From an uncultured Cedecea sp. (GTDB lineage Bacteria; Pseudomonadota; Gammaproteobacteria; Enterobacterales; Enterobacteriaceae): DNA of 38,019 nucleotides. Made by a program: the position numbers and the translations under genes. The notes beneath the pieces are model-generated. The model was not told the DNA's origin. It did not search any database and was given only the letters and a program-made list of their open reading frames with translations. Of this stretch, positions 8,465 through 16,610 are shown piece after piece. Every line of letters begins with the position of its first letter. Position 1 is the stretch's first letter. The DNA lies in NCBI RefSeq assembly GCF_947498825.1, contig NZ_CANMLV010000031.1:1-38019 (forward strand), in the 5' to 3' direction.

Positions 8465-10009
8465 ATGGCTGAGTCACAACCGCTATCCAACGCACCAGGT
8501 GGGGCAGAATACCTACGTGCCGCTTTGCGCGCGCCGGTATATGAAGTTACCCAGATAACACCGCTGCAAAAAATGGATAAGCTTTCGTCACGGCTGGAGA
8601 ATGTGATTCTGGTTAAACGGGAAGACCGCCACCCAGTACACAGCTTTAAGCTACGCGGTGCTTATAACATGATGGCCGGGCTGACGCATGAACAGAAAGC
8701 CTGTGGTGTCATTACGGCATCTGCAGGTAATCATGCTCAGGGTGTCGCTTTGTCTGCTACTCGTCTGGGCATTAAAGCGCTGATCGTGATGCCTGTTGCG
8801 ACTGCTGAGATCAAAGTCGATGCGGTACGTGCGTTTGGTGGTGAGGTCTTACTTCATGGCGCTAATTTTGACGAAGCAAAATTAAAAGCTATTGAGTTAT
8901 CGAGGCTGCAAGGTTTTACCTATGTGCCACCATTCGATCATCCCGCGGTGATTGCAGGCCAGGCAACATTGGCGTTGGAACTGTTGCAGCAAGATGCACA
9001 CATCGACCGGATTTTTGTCCCGGTCGGCGGCGGCGGACTGGCAGCGGGTGTGGCGGTGCTGATTAAACAGCTCATGCCACAAATCAAAGTGATAGCGGTT
9101 GAGGCGGAAGACTCTGCCTGCCTGAAAGCGGCATTAGATGCTGGTAAACCGGTCGAACTGGCACGCGTAGGCTTATTTGCTGAAGGTGTTGCGGTTAAGC
9201 GCATTGGAGATGAAACCTTCCGTCTGTGTCAGGAATATCTTGATGACATCATTACCGTCGATAGCGATGCTATCTGTGCGGCAATGAAAGATCTGTTTGA
9301 AGATGTTCGGGCTGTGGCGGAACCTTCCGGGGCACTAGCGCTGGCGGGGATGAAAAAATACATTCAGCAACATCAGATCCGTGGTGAGCGTTTGGCCCAT
9401 GTCTTATCCGGTGCGAATGTTAATTTTCATGGTTTGCGCTATGTCTCTGAGCGTTGTGAACTGGGTGAGCAGCGCGAAGCCTTGCTGGCGGTGACTATCC
9501 CGGAGAAGAAAGGCAGTTTTCTGCAATTCTGCCATCTGTTGGGTGGACGTTCGGTCACTGAGTTTAACTATCGCTATGCCAGTTCCGACAATGCCTGCAT
9601 TTTTGTCGGGGTGCGTCTGACCCGGGGTCTTGAAGAACGTCATGAGATAATCGAGTTGCTCAGCGCGGGTGGTTATGGCGTGGTCGACTTGTCCGATGAT
9701 GAAATGGCGAAACTGCACGTTCGCTATATGGTAGGAGGACGCCCGTCCAAACCACTGCGTGAACGGTTGTACAGTTTTGAATTTCCAGAGTCTCCAGGAG
9801 CCTTACTGAAGTTCTTAACCACCCTGGGAAACCACTGGAATATTTCTCTGTTCCATTATCGTAGCCATGGTACTGATTATGGCCGCGTCCTGGCTGCGTT
9901 TGAGCTGGGAGAGAATGAGCCTGACTTCGAGAGCCGTCTTAATGAACTGGGTTACGAGTGTCATGAGGAAACCCAGAACCCGGCGTTCCGTTTCTTCCTG
10001 GCCGGTTAA
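8465..10009 (+). CDS. ilvA: IlvA, biosynthetic threonine dehydratase (deaminase)
   Basis: PLP enzyme turning threonine into 2-ketobutyrate, the committed step to isoleucine, feedback-inhibited by isoleucine. Fold-type II catalytic domain with Lys62 in HSFKLRGAYNMM and the PLP-phosphate loop GGGGLAAG; two ACT-like regulatory repeats fill about 330-514. Two adjacent ATGs occur at 8462 and 8465. I use the second, giving MAESQPLSNAPGG and 514 residues as in E. coli. The first overlaps the ilvD stop (TAATG), so coupling is likely. The stop overlaps the convergent ilvY stop by four bases. Confidence 0.97.
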   Translation: MAESQPLSNAPGGAEYLRAALRAPVYEVTQITPLQKMDKLSSRLENVILVKREDRHPVHSFKLRGAYNMMAGLTHEQKACGVITASAGNHAQGVALSATRLGIKALIVMPVATAEIKVDAVRAFGGEVLLHGANFDEAKLKAIELSRLQGFTYVPPFDHPAVIAGQATLALELLQQDAHIDRIFVPVGGGGLAAGVAVLIKQLMPQIKVIAVEAEDSACLKAALDAGKPVELARVGLFAEGVAVKRIGDETFRLCQEYLDDIITVDSDAICAAMKDLFEDVRAVAEPSGALALAGMKKYIQQHQIRGERLAHVLSGANVNFHGLRYVSERCELGEQREALLAVTIPEKKGSFLQFCHLLGGRSVTEFNYRYASSDNACIFVGVRLTRGLEERHEIIELLSAGGYGVVDLSDDEMAKLHVRYMVGGRPSKPLRERLYSFEFPESPGALLKFLTTLGNHWNISLFHYRSHGTDYGRVLAAFELGENEPDFESRLNELGYECHEETQNPAFRFFLAG

Positions 10010-10899
10010 TGATTTCCCGGTAATAGCTTCCAGAATGCACTGATAAGCGGCTCATTGAGCCGCTTTTTTTGTGCACAAACACCGAGTTCGAACGGGGTAT
10101 TTTCATCATTTCGGTCCATAATCAGTACCCTGTTACGCACCGGCTCAGGGCTGTTTTCCAGCACTATTTCGGGGATTAGTGCAATACCGCAGCCCAAAGC
10201 AACCATTGATACCATCGCTTCATGTCCTGCAACGGTGGCATAGATAAAGGGATTGGTAATTTTTTTACTGCGAAACCACAGTTCGATACGCCTCCGTACC
10301 GGCCCTTGTTCCGGGAGGATAAAGGGGACTTTCGTCCAGTCAGGTATGGGTTGCTGCACTTGAGTACGAACCGGGCAAGGTAAGGCTGGGGCAATGAGAA
10401 CCACCGCGAGATCTTCCAGGATAGAGAAGGCGACGCCGGGTGGTAGAGTTTCGGGTTTACCGGCGATAGCAATATCGGCTTCACCAGAATCGACTTTTTC
10501 GACGGCATCTGAGGCATCCCCGGTGGTCAGTTTGATTTCTACCGAGGGATGTTCTGCACGGAAGCGATCAAGAATCGGCGGTAAATGGCTGTAAGCCGCC
10601 GTCACGGAGCAGAAGAGATGCAGCTCGCCACTCAGAGAAGGGCCTTGCTGGCCGAGTGTATGACGCATTTGCTGATATTGCAGCATGGTCTGCTGGGCAA
10701 ACTGGCGTAATTGTTCCCCCGCCTCGGTTAAGGTCACAGTACGATTATCGCGTACAAACAGCGGCTGGTTCAGATGTTCTTCCAGCCGTTGAATCTGGCG
10801 GGAAAGCGTTGAGGGGCTGACATGCATGGCGCGCGCACTGCGCCCAAAATGGCGGCTGTCGGCTAAATGCAGAAACATTTTCAGGTCGCGTAAGTCCAT
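10006..10899 (-). CDS. ilvY: IlvY, LysR-type activator of ilvC
   Basis: LysR regulator of 297 residues that activates ilvC when acetolactate or acetohydroxybutyrate binds and autoregulates its own gene. The start MDLRDLKMFLHLADSRHFGR is chosen at 10899 rather than an ATG two codons upstream, by match to E. coli IlvY. The helix-turn-helix is HVSPSTLSRQIQRLEEHL; the effector domain includes LFCSVTAAYSHLPPILDRF. It is divergent from ilvC with operators in between, and its last codons contain the ilvA terminator in antisense. Confidence 0.97.
   Translation of the reverse strand: MDLRDLKMFLHLADSRHFGRSARAMHVSPSTLSRQIQRLEEHLNQPLFVRDNRTVTLTEAGEQLRQFAQQTMLQYQQMRHTLGQQGPSLSGELHLFCSVTAAYSHLPPILDRFRAEHPSVEIKLTTGDASDAVEKVDSGEADIAIAGKPETLPPGVAFSILEDLAVVLIAPALPCPVRTQVQQPIPDWTKVPFILPEQGPVRRRIELWFRSKKITNPFIYATVAGHEAMVSMVALGCGIALIPEIVLENSPEPVRNRVLIMDRNDENTPFELGVCAQKKRLNEPLISAFWKLLPGNH
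10045..10070 (+). terminator. ilvGMEDA operon terminator, inside ilvY
   Basis: Perfect hairpin AAGCGGCTC-att-GAGCCGCTT followed by further T, 36 bases after the ilvA stop on the plus strand. It lies entirely within the 3' coding end of the opposite-strand ilvY, where it also encodes part of KKRLNEPLI. Confidence 0.88.
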
Positions 10900-10921
10900 G
10901 GTCATTCCTCATTATCTGACA

Positions 10922-10936
10922 TTGCATGAATTGCAA
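10922..10936. promoter_or_regulatory. candidate IlvY operator O1
   Basis: Inverted repeat TTGCA-tgaat-TGCAA, a LysR-type dyad, 23 bases from the ilvY start codon in the ilvY-ilvC gap. E. coli has tandem IlvY operators O1 and O2 in the same place; O1 mediates ilvY autoregulation there. Confidence 0.65.
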
Positions 10937-10940
10937 CATG

Positions 10941-10970
10941 GCGTTGTTAATATATCAATTTAAGCAACGC
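10941..10970. promoter_or_regulatory. candidate IlvY operator O2
   Basis: Imperfect dyad GCGTTG-N18-CAACGC with further flanking complementarity (TTAA on both inner sides), immediately after O1. It lies just upstream of, and overlapping the expected -35 of, the ilvC promoter, as expected for activator-dependent transcription. Confidence 0.6.
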
Positions 10971-10981
10971 TTTTCCTGTCA

Positions 10982-10987
10982 TATAGT
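10982..10987 (+). promoter_or_regulatory. ilvC promoter -10 element
   Basis: TATAGT in the context CCTGTCATATAGT, a segment conserved with the E. coli ilvC promoter. No good -35 is present about 17 bases upstream, consistent with dependence on IlvY plus inducer. Confidence 0.6.
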
Positions 10988-11061
10988 AAGCTTATTCAGG
11001 CAGCGCAAATGCGCTGCATACCGAGACATGCAGTACTAAACGATAATCACGGAGTTCGACA

Positions 11062-12537
11062 ATGGCTAATTATTTCAACACTTTGAACCTGCGTCAGCAG
11101 TTAGCGCAGTTGGGTAAATGTCGCTTTATGGGGCGTGATGAATTCGCTGATGAAGCCAACTACCTCAAAGGCAAAAAAGTGGTTATTGTCGGCTGTGGCG
11201 CTCAAGGCCTTAACCAGGGTCTGAACATGCGTGACTCAGGTCTGGATGTTTCTTACGCCCTGCGTGCTGAAGCGATTGCAGAGAAACGTGCATCATGGCG
11301 TAAAGCGACCGAAAACGGTTTTGCTGTTGGTACCTACGAAGAACTGATTCCACAGGCTGATCTGGTTGTTAACCTGACGCCAGACAAACAACACTCTGCT
11401 GTTGTTCAGGCCGTACAGCCGCTGATGAAAGAAGGCGCAGCTCTGGGTTACTCTCATGGTTTCAACATTGTTGAAGTTGGCGAGACTATCCGTAAAGACA
11501 TCACCGTTGTGATGGTTGCCCCTAAGTGCCCGGGTACTGAAGTACGTGAAGAATACAAGCGTGGTTTCGGGGTTCCTACTCTGATTGCTGTTCACCCGGA
11601 AAATGATCCGAAAGGCGAAGGTATGGCCATTGCTAAAGCCTGGGCTGCTGCAACTGGTGGTCACCGTGCGGGGGTTCTGGAGTCCTCTTTCGTTGCTGAA
11701 GTTAAGTCTGACCTGATGGGTGAGCAAACCATTCTGTGCGGTATGCTGCAAGCGGGCTCCCTGCTGTGCTTCGATAAGCTGGTCGCTGAAGGTACTGACC
11801 CGGCTTACGCAGAAAAACTGATTCAGTTTGGCTGGGAAACCATTACCGAAGCGCTGAAACAAGGCGGCATCACGCTGATGATGGACAGACTGTCTAATCC
11901 AGCGAAAATCCGTGCTTATGCGCTGTCTGAGCAACTGAAAACCATCATGGCTCCGCTGTTCCAGAAACACATGGATGATATTATTTCCGGTGAATTCTCT
12001 TCAGGAATGATGGCTGACTGGGCAAATGACGATAAGAACCTGCTGACTTGGCGTGAAGAGACCGGTAAAACCGCGTTCGAAACAGCACCACAGTTCGACG
12101 GTAAAATCGCAGAGCAGACTTATTTTGACCAAGGCGTTGTGATGATCGCCATGGTTAAAGCTGGGGTTGAACTGGCATTCGAAACCATGGTTGATGCAGG
12201 TATCATTGAAGAGTCTGCTTACTATGAATCACTGCACGAGCTGCCACTGATTGCTAACACCATCGCGCGTAAACGCCTGTATGAAATGAACGTCGTTATC
12301 TCTGATACAGCTGAATACGGTAACTACCTGTTCTCTTACGCAGCAGTGCCACTGCTGAAAGAGTTTATGACCACGCTGCAAGCGGGTGACTTAGGTAAAG
12401 CTGGTAGCGAAACAGCCGTTGATAACGCGCAACTGCGCGATGTAAACGAAGCCATTCGTGGCCATGAAATCGAAAAAGTAGGTAAAAAACTGCGTGGTTA
12501 TATGACTGATATGAAACGTATCGCAGTAGCAGAGTAA
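11062..12537 (+). CDS. ilvC: IlvC, ketol-acid reductoisomerase (class II)
   Basis: NADPH- and Mg-dependent enzyme that isomerises and reduces acetolactate/acetohydroxybutyrate, second step of valine/isoleucine synthesis. At 491 residues it is the long class II form with a duplicated knotted C-terminal domain. The Rossmann motif [14 protein letters not shown] lies at about 40-53; metal-binding acidic residues occur in [15 protein letters not shown]. Separate transcription unit driven by IlvY and closed by a strong terminator. Its codon use is the most highly expressed type in the window. Confidence 0.98.
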   Translation: MANYFNTLNLRQQLAQLGKCRFMGRDEFADEANYLKGKKVVIVGCGAQGLNQGLNMRDSGLDVSYALRAEAIAEKRASWRKATENGFAVGTYEELIPQADLVVNLTPDKQHSAVVQAVQPLMKEGAALGYSHGFNIVEVGETIRKDITVVMVAPKCPGTEVREEYKRGFGVPTLIAVHPENDPKGEGMAIAKAWAAATGGHRAGVLESSFVAEVKSDLMGEQTILCGMLQAGSLLCFDKLVAEGTDPAYAEKLIQFGWETITEALKQGGITLMMDRLSNPAKIRAYALSEQLKTIMAPLFQKHMDDIISGEFSSGMMADWANDDKNLLTWREETGKTAFETAPQFDGKIAEQTYFDQGVVMIAMVKAGVELAFETMVDAGIIEESAYYESLHELPLIANTIARKRLYEMNVVISDTAEYGNYLFSYAAVPLLKEFMTTLQAGDLGKAGSETAVDNAQLRDVNEAIRGHEIEKVGKKLRGYMTDMKRIAVAE

Positions 12538-12586
12538 TCAATTATCTCTTTCTTAAGAACAAAATATTGTTTTTAAGATTTTGATT

Positions 12587-12617
12587 AAAAGGGGAAAAAC
12601 TTAGTTTTTCCCCTTTT
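12587..12617 (+). terminator. ilvC terminator
   Basis: Perfect 14-bp stem AAAAGGGGAAAAAC-tta-GTTTTTCCCCTTTT with T-run. The A-tract on the 5' side makes it potentially bidirectional. The group II intron remnant starts seven bases after it. Confidence 0.95.
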
Positions 12618-12623
12618 TGCATT

Positions 12624-12833
12624 GTGCGCTGTGATGGGCGCTGTCTGTTGACCCTGGTGGTTAACAGACGACTTGGAGGTGAAAGTCCTCTACACACCCG
12701 GAATAGGGAAGTGTTAGCTGAACGGCAAGGGTGTTCACTGCGAGGTGAAATCTGAAGGAAGCCGAAAGCAAAATACGGGTCTGACGAACAGGAAGCGGTT
12801 CAGGCACGTCTCCTGCTCGATTTATGAGTCAGT
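12624..12833 (+). mobile_element. group II intron 5' fragment (domain I region), no maturase
   Basis: Begins GTGCG, the typical 5' end of bacterial group II introns. It continues with a domain-I-like stretch: GGAGGTGAAAGTCCTC, GGGAAGTGTTAGCTGAACGG, CAAGGGTGTTC, GAAATCTGAAGGAAGCC and GTCTGACGAACAGGAAGC, which I recognise from introns carrying LtrA-type maturases. Recognisable similarity fades at about 12800-12833. Domains IV-VI and any reverse transcriptase are absent, so this is an inactive remnant. Insertion directly after a terminator hairpin is the habit of group IIC introns, but I cannot assign the subclass. The exact 3' limit is uncertain. Confidence 0.7.
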
Positions 12834-13079
12834 GGTCCGATTGTTTTATTACCCCAGATACTTTAATCCTCATTAATTTATTTTCTTTTCCTTATCCCTA
12901 TCTTCCTGTCTGTTCTGTTCGATATTACTGCGGTTAAACTCAGTTAATCAGGGATAATGGTTTAATAAAATGTGTTGGAATATTTTTTATTTAATATTTC
13001 CAATCAGAAATTATTGTGTACTAGAGTGTTATTTGGATGATATATGTGTCGTTTTTCATAATAATTCAGTCTTTCACAT
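12834..13079. other. non-coding AT-rich gap before island genes
   Basis: About 245 bp after the intron remnant, with pyrimidine-rich then AT-rich sequence (T-tracts around 12875-12905 and 12970-13000). I see no ORF with a plausible start, no carrier-protein gene and no tRNA. It presumably holds the promoter of the island genes, though no convincing -35/-10 pair could be chosen. Confidence 0.5.
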
Positions 13080-13673
13080 ATGTATTGGTTGAATATGGTA
13101 CAGAATATTTATAAAAACATGCTTAAAGCGAGTAATAAAATAGCTGCGGCATCATTTCTAAATAATGAATTAACTTTTATTGAAAATATTCTTTCTGGAC
13201 TTAAATCAAGAATGACCGTGGTGGTGGTAGGATGTCATGATGGAATGTATTATGAGAATATTAAAAAATTACGTTTTAACTATATTGGCATTGATCCATA
13301 CATCAACAGTCAGCGTAACCCACATATACTTCGCATGTCATTTGAAACATATGCTAAAAAACGGAGAGAGATCAATAAAAATAAGAGTGTTTTTGTTTTT
13401 TGGTTCAATGTGTTGAGCCATATTGATATATCAGTAATAAATGATTGTTTCATTGGTGGTGATATAATCATTAATTCTTTATGGGGGAATAAAGAGGCGG
13501 ATATAAATGTCAGGGATGAATATTACTCTGCATTTAATGACAAGTCACAACAATATCAAACTGTATTCCAGGCAGCAAAAAAATCGTACTCTTTAAATAA
13601 TATTGATATGAAATTTAAAACGATAGATTGTTTTTATAATTCACCTAACTATTTTGAAGTTGCTTATATATAA
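13080..13673 (+). CDS. methyltransferase-like Rossmann protein, function unknown
   Basis: A 197-residue cytosolic protein I do not recognise as a named family. The layout suggests a class I SAM-dependent methyltransferase: a helical N-terminus (1-45), MTVVVVGCHDGMYYENI at 46-61 in the place of the glycine motif I, FNYIGIDPYI at 67-75 with an acid in the ribose-contacting position, and a hydrophobic strand SVFVFWFNVLSHIDI at 103-117 like motif II/IV. Motif I (GCHDG) departs from the usual GxGxG, so activity is unproven. Start uncertain: no clear ribosome site before 13080, with other ATGs at 13095 and 13122. First gene of the AT-rich island, rich in AAA, AAT and ATA codons unlike the flanking operons. 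Confidence 0.6.
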   Translation: MYWLNMVQNIYKNMLKASNKIAAASFLNNELTFIENILSGLKSRMTVVVVGCHDGMYYENIKKLRFNYIGIDPYINSQRNPHILRMSFETYAKKRREINKNKSVFVFWFNVLSHIDISVINDCFIGGDIIINSLWGNKEADINVRDEYYSAFNDKSQQYQTVFQAAKKSYSLNNIDMKFKTIDCFYNSPNYFEVAYI

Positions 13674-13693
13674 TATGGAAGATTAAATAAATA

Positions 13694-13864
13694 ATGGACT
13701 ATTTATTACATCATGCATTTCATTAGTGTGTTATAAAACAACCCTCATTACCAGCAATTATACTTGAAGGGCAAGGTGTTATTACCTATAAAGAACTTAA
13801 TAATAAAGCAAATCTGTTTTGTAATATTATAAAGAATATAGACTCCGCAACAATAAATGGGCAA
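13694..13864 (+). pseudogene. interrupted 5' end of the adenylation-domain gene
   Basis: In the same frame as the gene below, an ATG at 13694 begins MDYLLHHAFH, then an amber TAG at 13724-13726, then CVIKQPSLPAIILEGQGVIT followed by YKELNNKAN up to the next ATG. LLHHAF, KQPSLPAI and ITYKELN are the normal opening and core motif A1 of NRPS-type adenylation domains, so this is the true N-terminus broken by one stop codon. No ATG, GTG or TTG occurs in frame between the amber codon and 13865. Confidence 0.75.
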
Positions 13865-15289
13865 ATGTTTATTGGCATTTTATCTCATGTAAATGCAGAA
13901 AGTATAGCCTCTTTATTTGGTATTCTTAAGGCTGGTAAAGCTTATGTCCCGATTGATACTCTTTATTCCTCTCTTCAGCTAGAAAAAGTACTGAGAGAAA
14001 CCGGGATGACGACGTTGATTGCTGACAGAGCAATGCTAGAGAAATATTATGATGTTTTAATGGCTAGTTCATTGACTTCAATGATTATTTTTGAAATTGA
14101 TGATGCGCCAAAAATATACAGCTTACAGGAAGGTAAGTTAATTCCTGTAGATGCAGACATTCAGTATGACCCTGATTGTCTACAAATAATTAATCAACCA
14201 TCTGATAGTCTGGCTTATATTCTGCATACTTCTGGATCCACGGGTACACCTAAAGGCATCATGCTGAGTCACCGAAATGCTCTGACATTTGTGCGCTGGA
14301 TGCAAAAAGAGTTTCAAATAACACCAGAGGATCGTGTTATTTCTCGGGCACCTCTCAAGTTTGACTTATCGGTGTTTGATATTTTTAATACACTCAGTGC
14401 TGGTGCTACCCTTATATGCTTTGACTGGAATAAAGAAAGGACTAAAAGTAACAAACATAAAGACTATGTTCATTTACTTGAAAGTGAGCAAGCTACGATT
14501 ATATATACGACACCATCGACTTTGATGACTCTTATGGAGAAGGGGGATCTATTTACTAAGAAGAATAGTCTGCGAACTATTATGTATGCGGGTGAACCAT
14601 TTCCGATTACAAAGTTAAAAAAACTTCATGAGCTTGCACCCAAAGTAAAAATTGCAAATATATATGGTCCAACAGAGACGAATATAATTACTTATCATTG
14701 GGTCAATGATAACGATTTTAATAGTAATAGTATTCCGTTGGGTGTCGAGGTTGATGATACTGAGATTCTTGTCGTAACAGAAAATGGACAAGATATTTGT
14801 AAGCCCGATGAAACAGGTGAGATTTGGTGCCGAGGTGGTACGGTAACATTGGGGTACTTGAGTCAACCTGAGTTAACAGCTAAGTCTCTTGTCAGAAGCC
14901 CATTCCACGCTTATCCGGCATTTTTTTGGCGTACCGGTGATTATGCTTTCAGAGATCTGAAGGGAACTCTTCACTATAAAGGGAGACGTGACCATATATA
15001 TAAAGTCAACGGATATCGTATTGAGATTGGTGAAATAGAAGATGCGGTGGCAAAAATTGATTTTATCCACGAGTCTTGCGTAGTAGTAAGAAAAGAGCAA
15101 GAGAATAATATTATTTTATGTCATTACTCTTTGAAAAAGAGGGCTTGCTTTGATTTTCTGGAAGTAAAAAAGATCCTTAATACTTACTTACAGTCATTCA
15201 AAATACCTCATCAATTTGTTTGTCATACTGAGCTCCCAAAAACATCTTCAGGTAAAATCGATCGTACTTTACTGCAGCAGTATAAATAA
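13865..15289 (+). CDS. stand-alone NRPS-type adenylation enzyme, possibly L-prolyl-AMP ligase-like; N-terminally interrupted
   Basis: ANL-superfamily enzyme (474 residues from this ATG, about 531 if the amber at 13724 is ignored). Core motifs A2-A10 are intact: LKAGKAYVPID, LAYILHTSGSTGTPKG (116-131), FDLSVFD (166-172), NIYGPTE (265 on), GEIWCRGGTVTLGYL, WRTGDY, GRRDHIYKVNGYRIEIGEIE (373-392) and SSGKIDR with catalytic Lys464. By hand alignment to GrsA the specificity residues read D-L-F-Y-M-A-I-I-I-K, resembling the D-L-L/F-Y-L-A-L-V-C-K pattern I recall for prolyl-AMP ligases of pyrrole pathways (RedM, PltF, PigI). No carrier, condensation or thioesterase domain is fused. It could be inactive because of the amber codon and lost A1. 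Confidence 0.8.
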   Translation: MFIGILSHVNAESIASLFGILKAGKAYVPIDTLYSSLQLEKVLRETGMTTLIADRAMLEKYYDVLMASSLTSMIIFEIDDAPKIYSLQEGKLIPVDADIQYDPDCLQIINQPSDSLAYILHTSGSTGTPKGIMLSHRNALTFVRWMQKEFQITPEDRVISRAPLKFDLSVFDIFNTLSAGATLICFDWNKERTKSNKHKDYVHLLESEQATIIYTTPSTLMTLMEKGDLFTKKNSLRTIMYAGEPFPITKLKKLHELAPKVKIANIYGPTETNIITYHWVNDNDFNSNSIPLGVEVDDTEILVVTENGQDICKPDETGEIWCRGGTVTLGYLSQPELTAKSLVRSPFHAYPAFFWRTGDYAFRDLKGTLHYKGRRDHIYKVNGYRIEIGEIEDAVAKIDFIHESCVVVRKEQENNIILCHYSLKKRACFDFLEVKKILNTYLQSFKIPHQFVCHTELPKTSSGKIDRTLLQQYK

Positions 15290-15358
15290 TAACCTGTTAA
15301 TTAAAAGCAGTATCCAACAAAAATTATTTTATCAATAATCTAACTAAGGATAGTATAA

Positions 15359-16609
15359 ATGTATTCCGTTCTTAATAATATGGCTAATAATATTCAGTCT
15401 GGTATACGTAAGGATTTATATCGACTGCTTACTGATAGCTCACAATACGATGTGAGTATTTCAAAATCCAAAAATAGAGTTTTTCTGGATGCTTATGGTG
15501 ACGAAATTATCGATTTTGCATCAGGAAACTATCTTGGTTTTGATAAGCGTCAGGACGATCTTTTACCGCAAGCTATTAAGGCTACTATGGATTATGGGTT
15601 ACACACTGGTAGAGCAAGACTTACCGGCCATTATCAGATATGTCATGAACTTGAAGAACGGCTGGCTGATTTTATTGGGGCTGAAGATGCACTCATTACT
15701 ACGAATACATATCTTGGATGTATTGGAATTATTCCTGCTTTAGTTGAACATAATGATCTTATCGTTATGGATAAATCTGCACATGCAATTATGTTTCATG
15801 GCGCTCAATTAGCGCGAGATAAAGGAGCAATTTTGCATAGTTATGAGCATAACGATTTAAATCAACTTGAGAGTATTTTGAAGAAATACCAGAATGCACG
15901 GCATAAACTAATTTGTCTTGATGGGGTTTATAGTATTACTGGAAATTATCTGAATCTTGCTGAACTCCAGTCTTTGGCAGTCAAATATAATGCGATTCTT
16001 TTTATTGATGATGCCCATGGTTTTGGTCTGGTTGGTTCACCAAGAAATAATCCCTACGGGAATGGTTCTGGGATTGTTAACTATCTGGATCTTTCATATG
16101 AAAATATATTTTATATTGCGGGAGCGGCAAAAAACATGGGAGCAGCAATGGCTTTTGCAGGCGTTTCACGTGAGTTAAAGCGGACACTATTGGCTTTTTC
16201 CAGACCTCTTGATTATTCTCAGCAGCCTATCCCATTTGCATTTGGCATCTTAAATGCAGGACTTGATCTTCTTGAAAAAGAAGGTGATATTATCAAGTCT
16301 CATGTTCACAAATTAACCAGATCATTAATTGTCGGGCTAGAAAATGCAGGATTCGAAACCTATAATAACAATGGCTTTCCTATTGTATCTGTTCGTATAC
16401 CCAATACTGAAATGTTGGTTGAATTTTCAAAGATTCTCTATAAAAAATACGGTCTGTATGTGACCTCCTGCCCATATCCGACGATGCCTAAAGGACATGA
16501 ATGTATCAGGATGACGGTAACTGCACTACATGAACCAGGACATATCAATAAAGCTATTCAGGCATTCTCTGACTATCGTGAATCACTTCTTAACAAAGAA
16601 ATATCATAG
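15359..16609 (+). CDS. alpha-oxoamine synthase family PLP enzyme
   Basis: Fold-type I PLP enzyme of the family that includes glycine C-acetyltransferase (Kbl), BioF, serine palmitoyltransferase and CqsA: decarboxylative condensation of an amino acid with an acyl thioester to an aminoketone. At 416 residues it fits. Visible are IIDFASGNYLGF (39-50), the family segment HTGRARLTGHYQICHELE, IDDAHGFGLVG with the Asp and His that hold PLP, and Lys258 in AGAAKNMG as the aldimine lysine. That lysine context differs from the usual TLGKALG/TFSKSLG, so it is a divergent subfamily. No ACP is fused, unlike PigH or SxtA. AAGGAT lies before the start; the GNAT gene starts one base after its stop. Substrates cannot be named. 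Confidence 0.85.
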   Translation: MYSVLNNMANNIQSGIRKDLYRLLTDSSQYDVSISKSKNRVFLDAYGDEIIDFASGNYLGFDKRQDDLLPQAIKATMDYGLHTGRARLTGHYQICHELEERLADFIGAEDALITTNTYLGCIGIIPALVEHNDLIVMDKSAHAIMFHGAQLARDKGAILHSYEHNDLNQLESILKKYQNARHKLICLDGVYSITGNYLNLAELQSLAVKYNAILFIDDAHGFGLVGSPRNNPYGNGSGIVNYLDLSYENIFYIAGAAKNMGAAMAFAGVSRELKRTLLAFSRPLDYSQQPIPFAFGILNAGLDLLEKEGDIIKSHVHKLTRSLIVGLENAGFETYNNNGFPIVSVRIPNTEMLVEFSKILYKKYGLYVTSCPYPTMPKGHECIRMTVTALHEPGHINKAIQAFSDYRESLLNKEIS

Positions 16610-16610
16610 C

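Noticed and set aside
11293-11970. 225-codon open frame antisense to ilvC
   Set aside because: It is a shadow of the highly biased ilvC codons; no ribosome site, no family resemblance.
12834-13079. possible carrier-protein gene before the island genes
   Set aside because: Read in all frames by eye; no ORF with a phosphopantetheine-type serine motif, only short interrupted frames.
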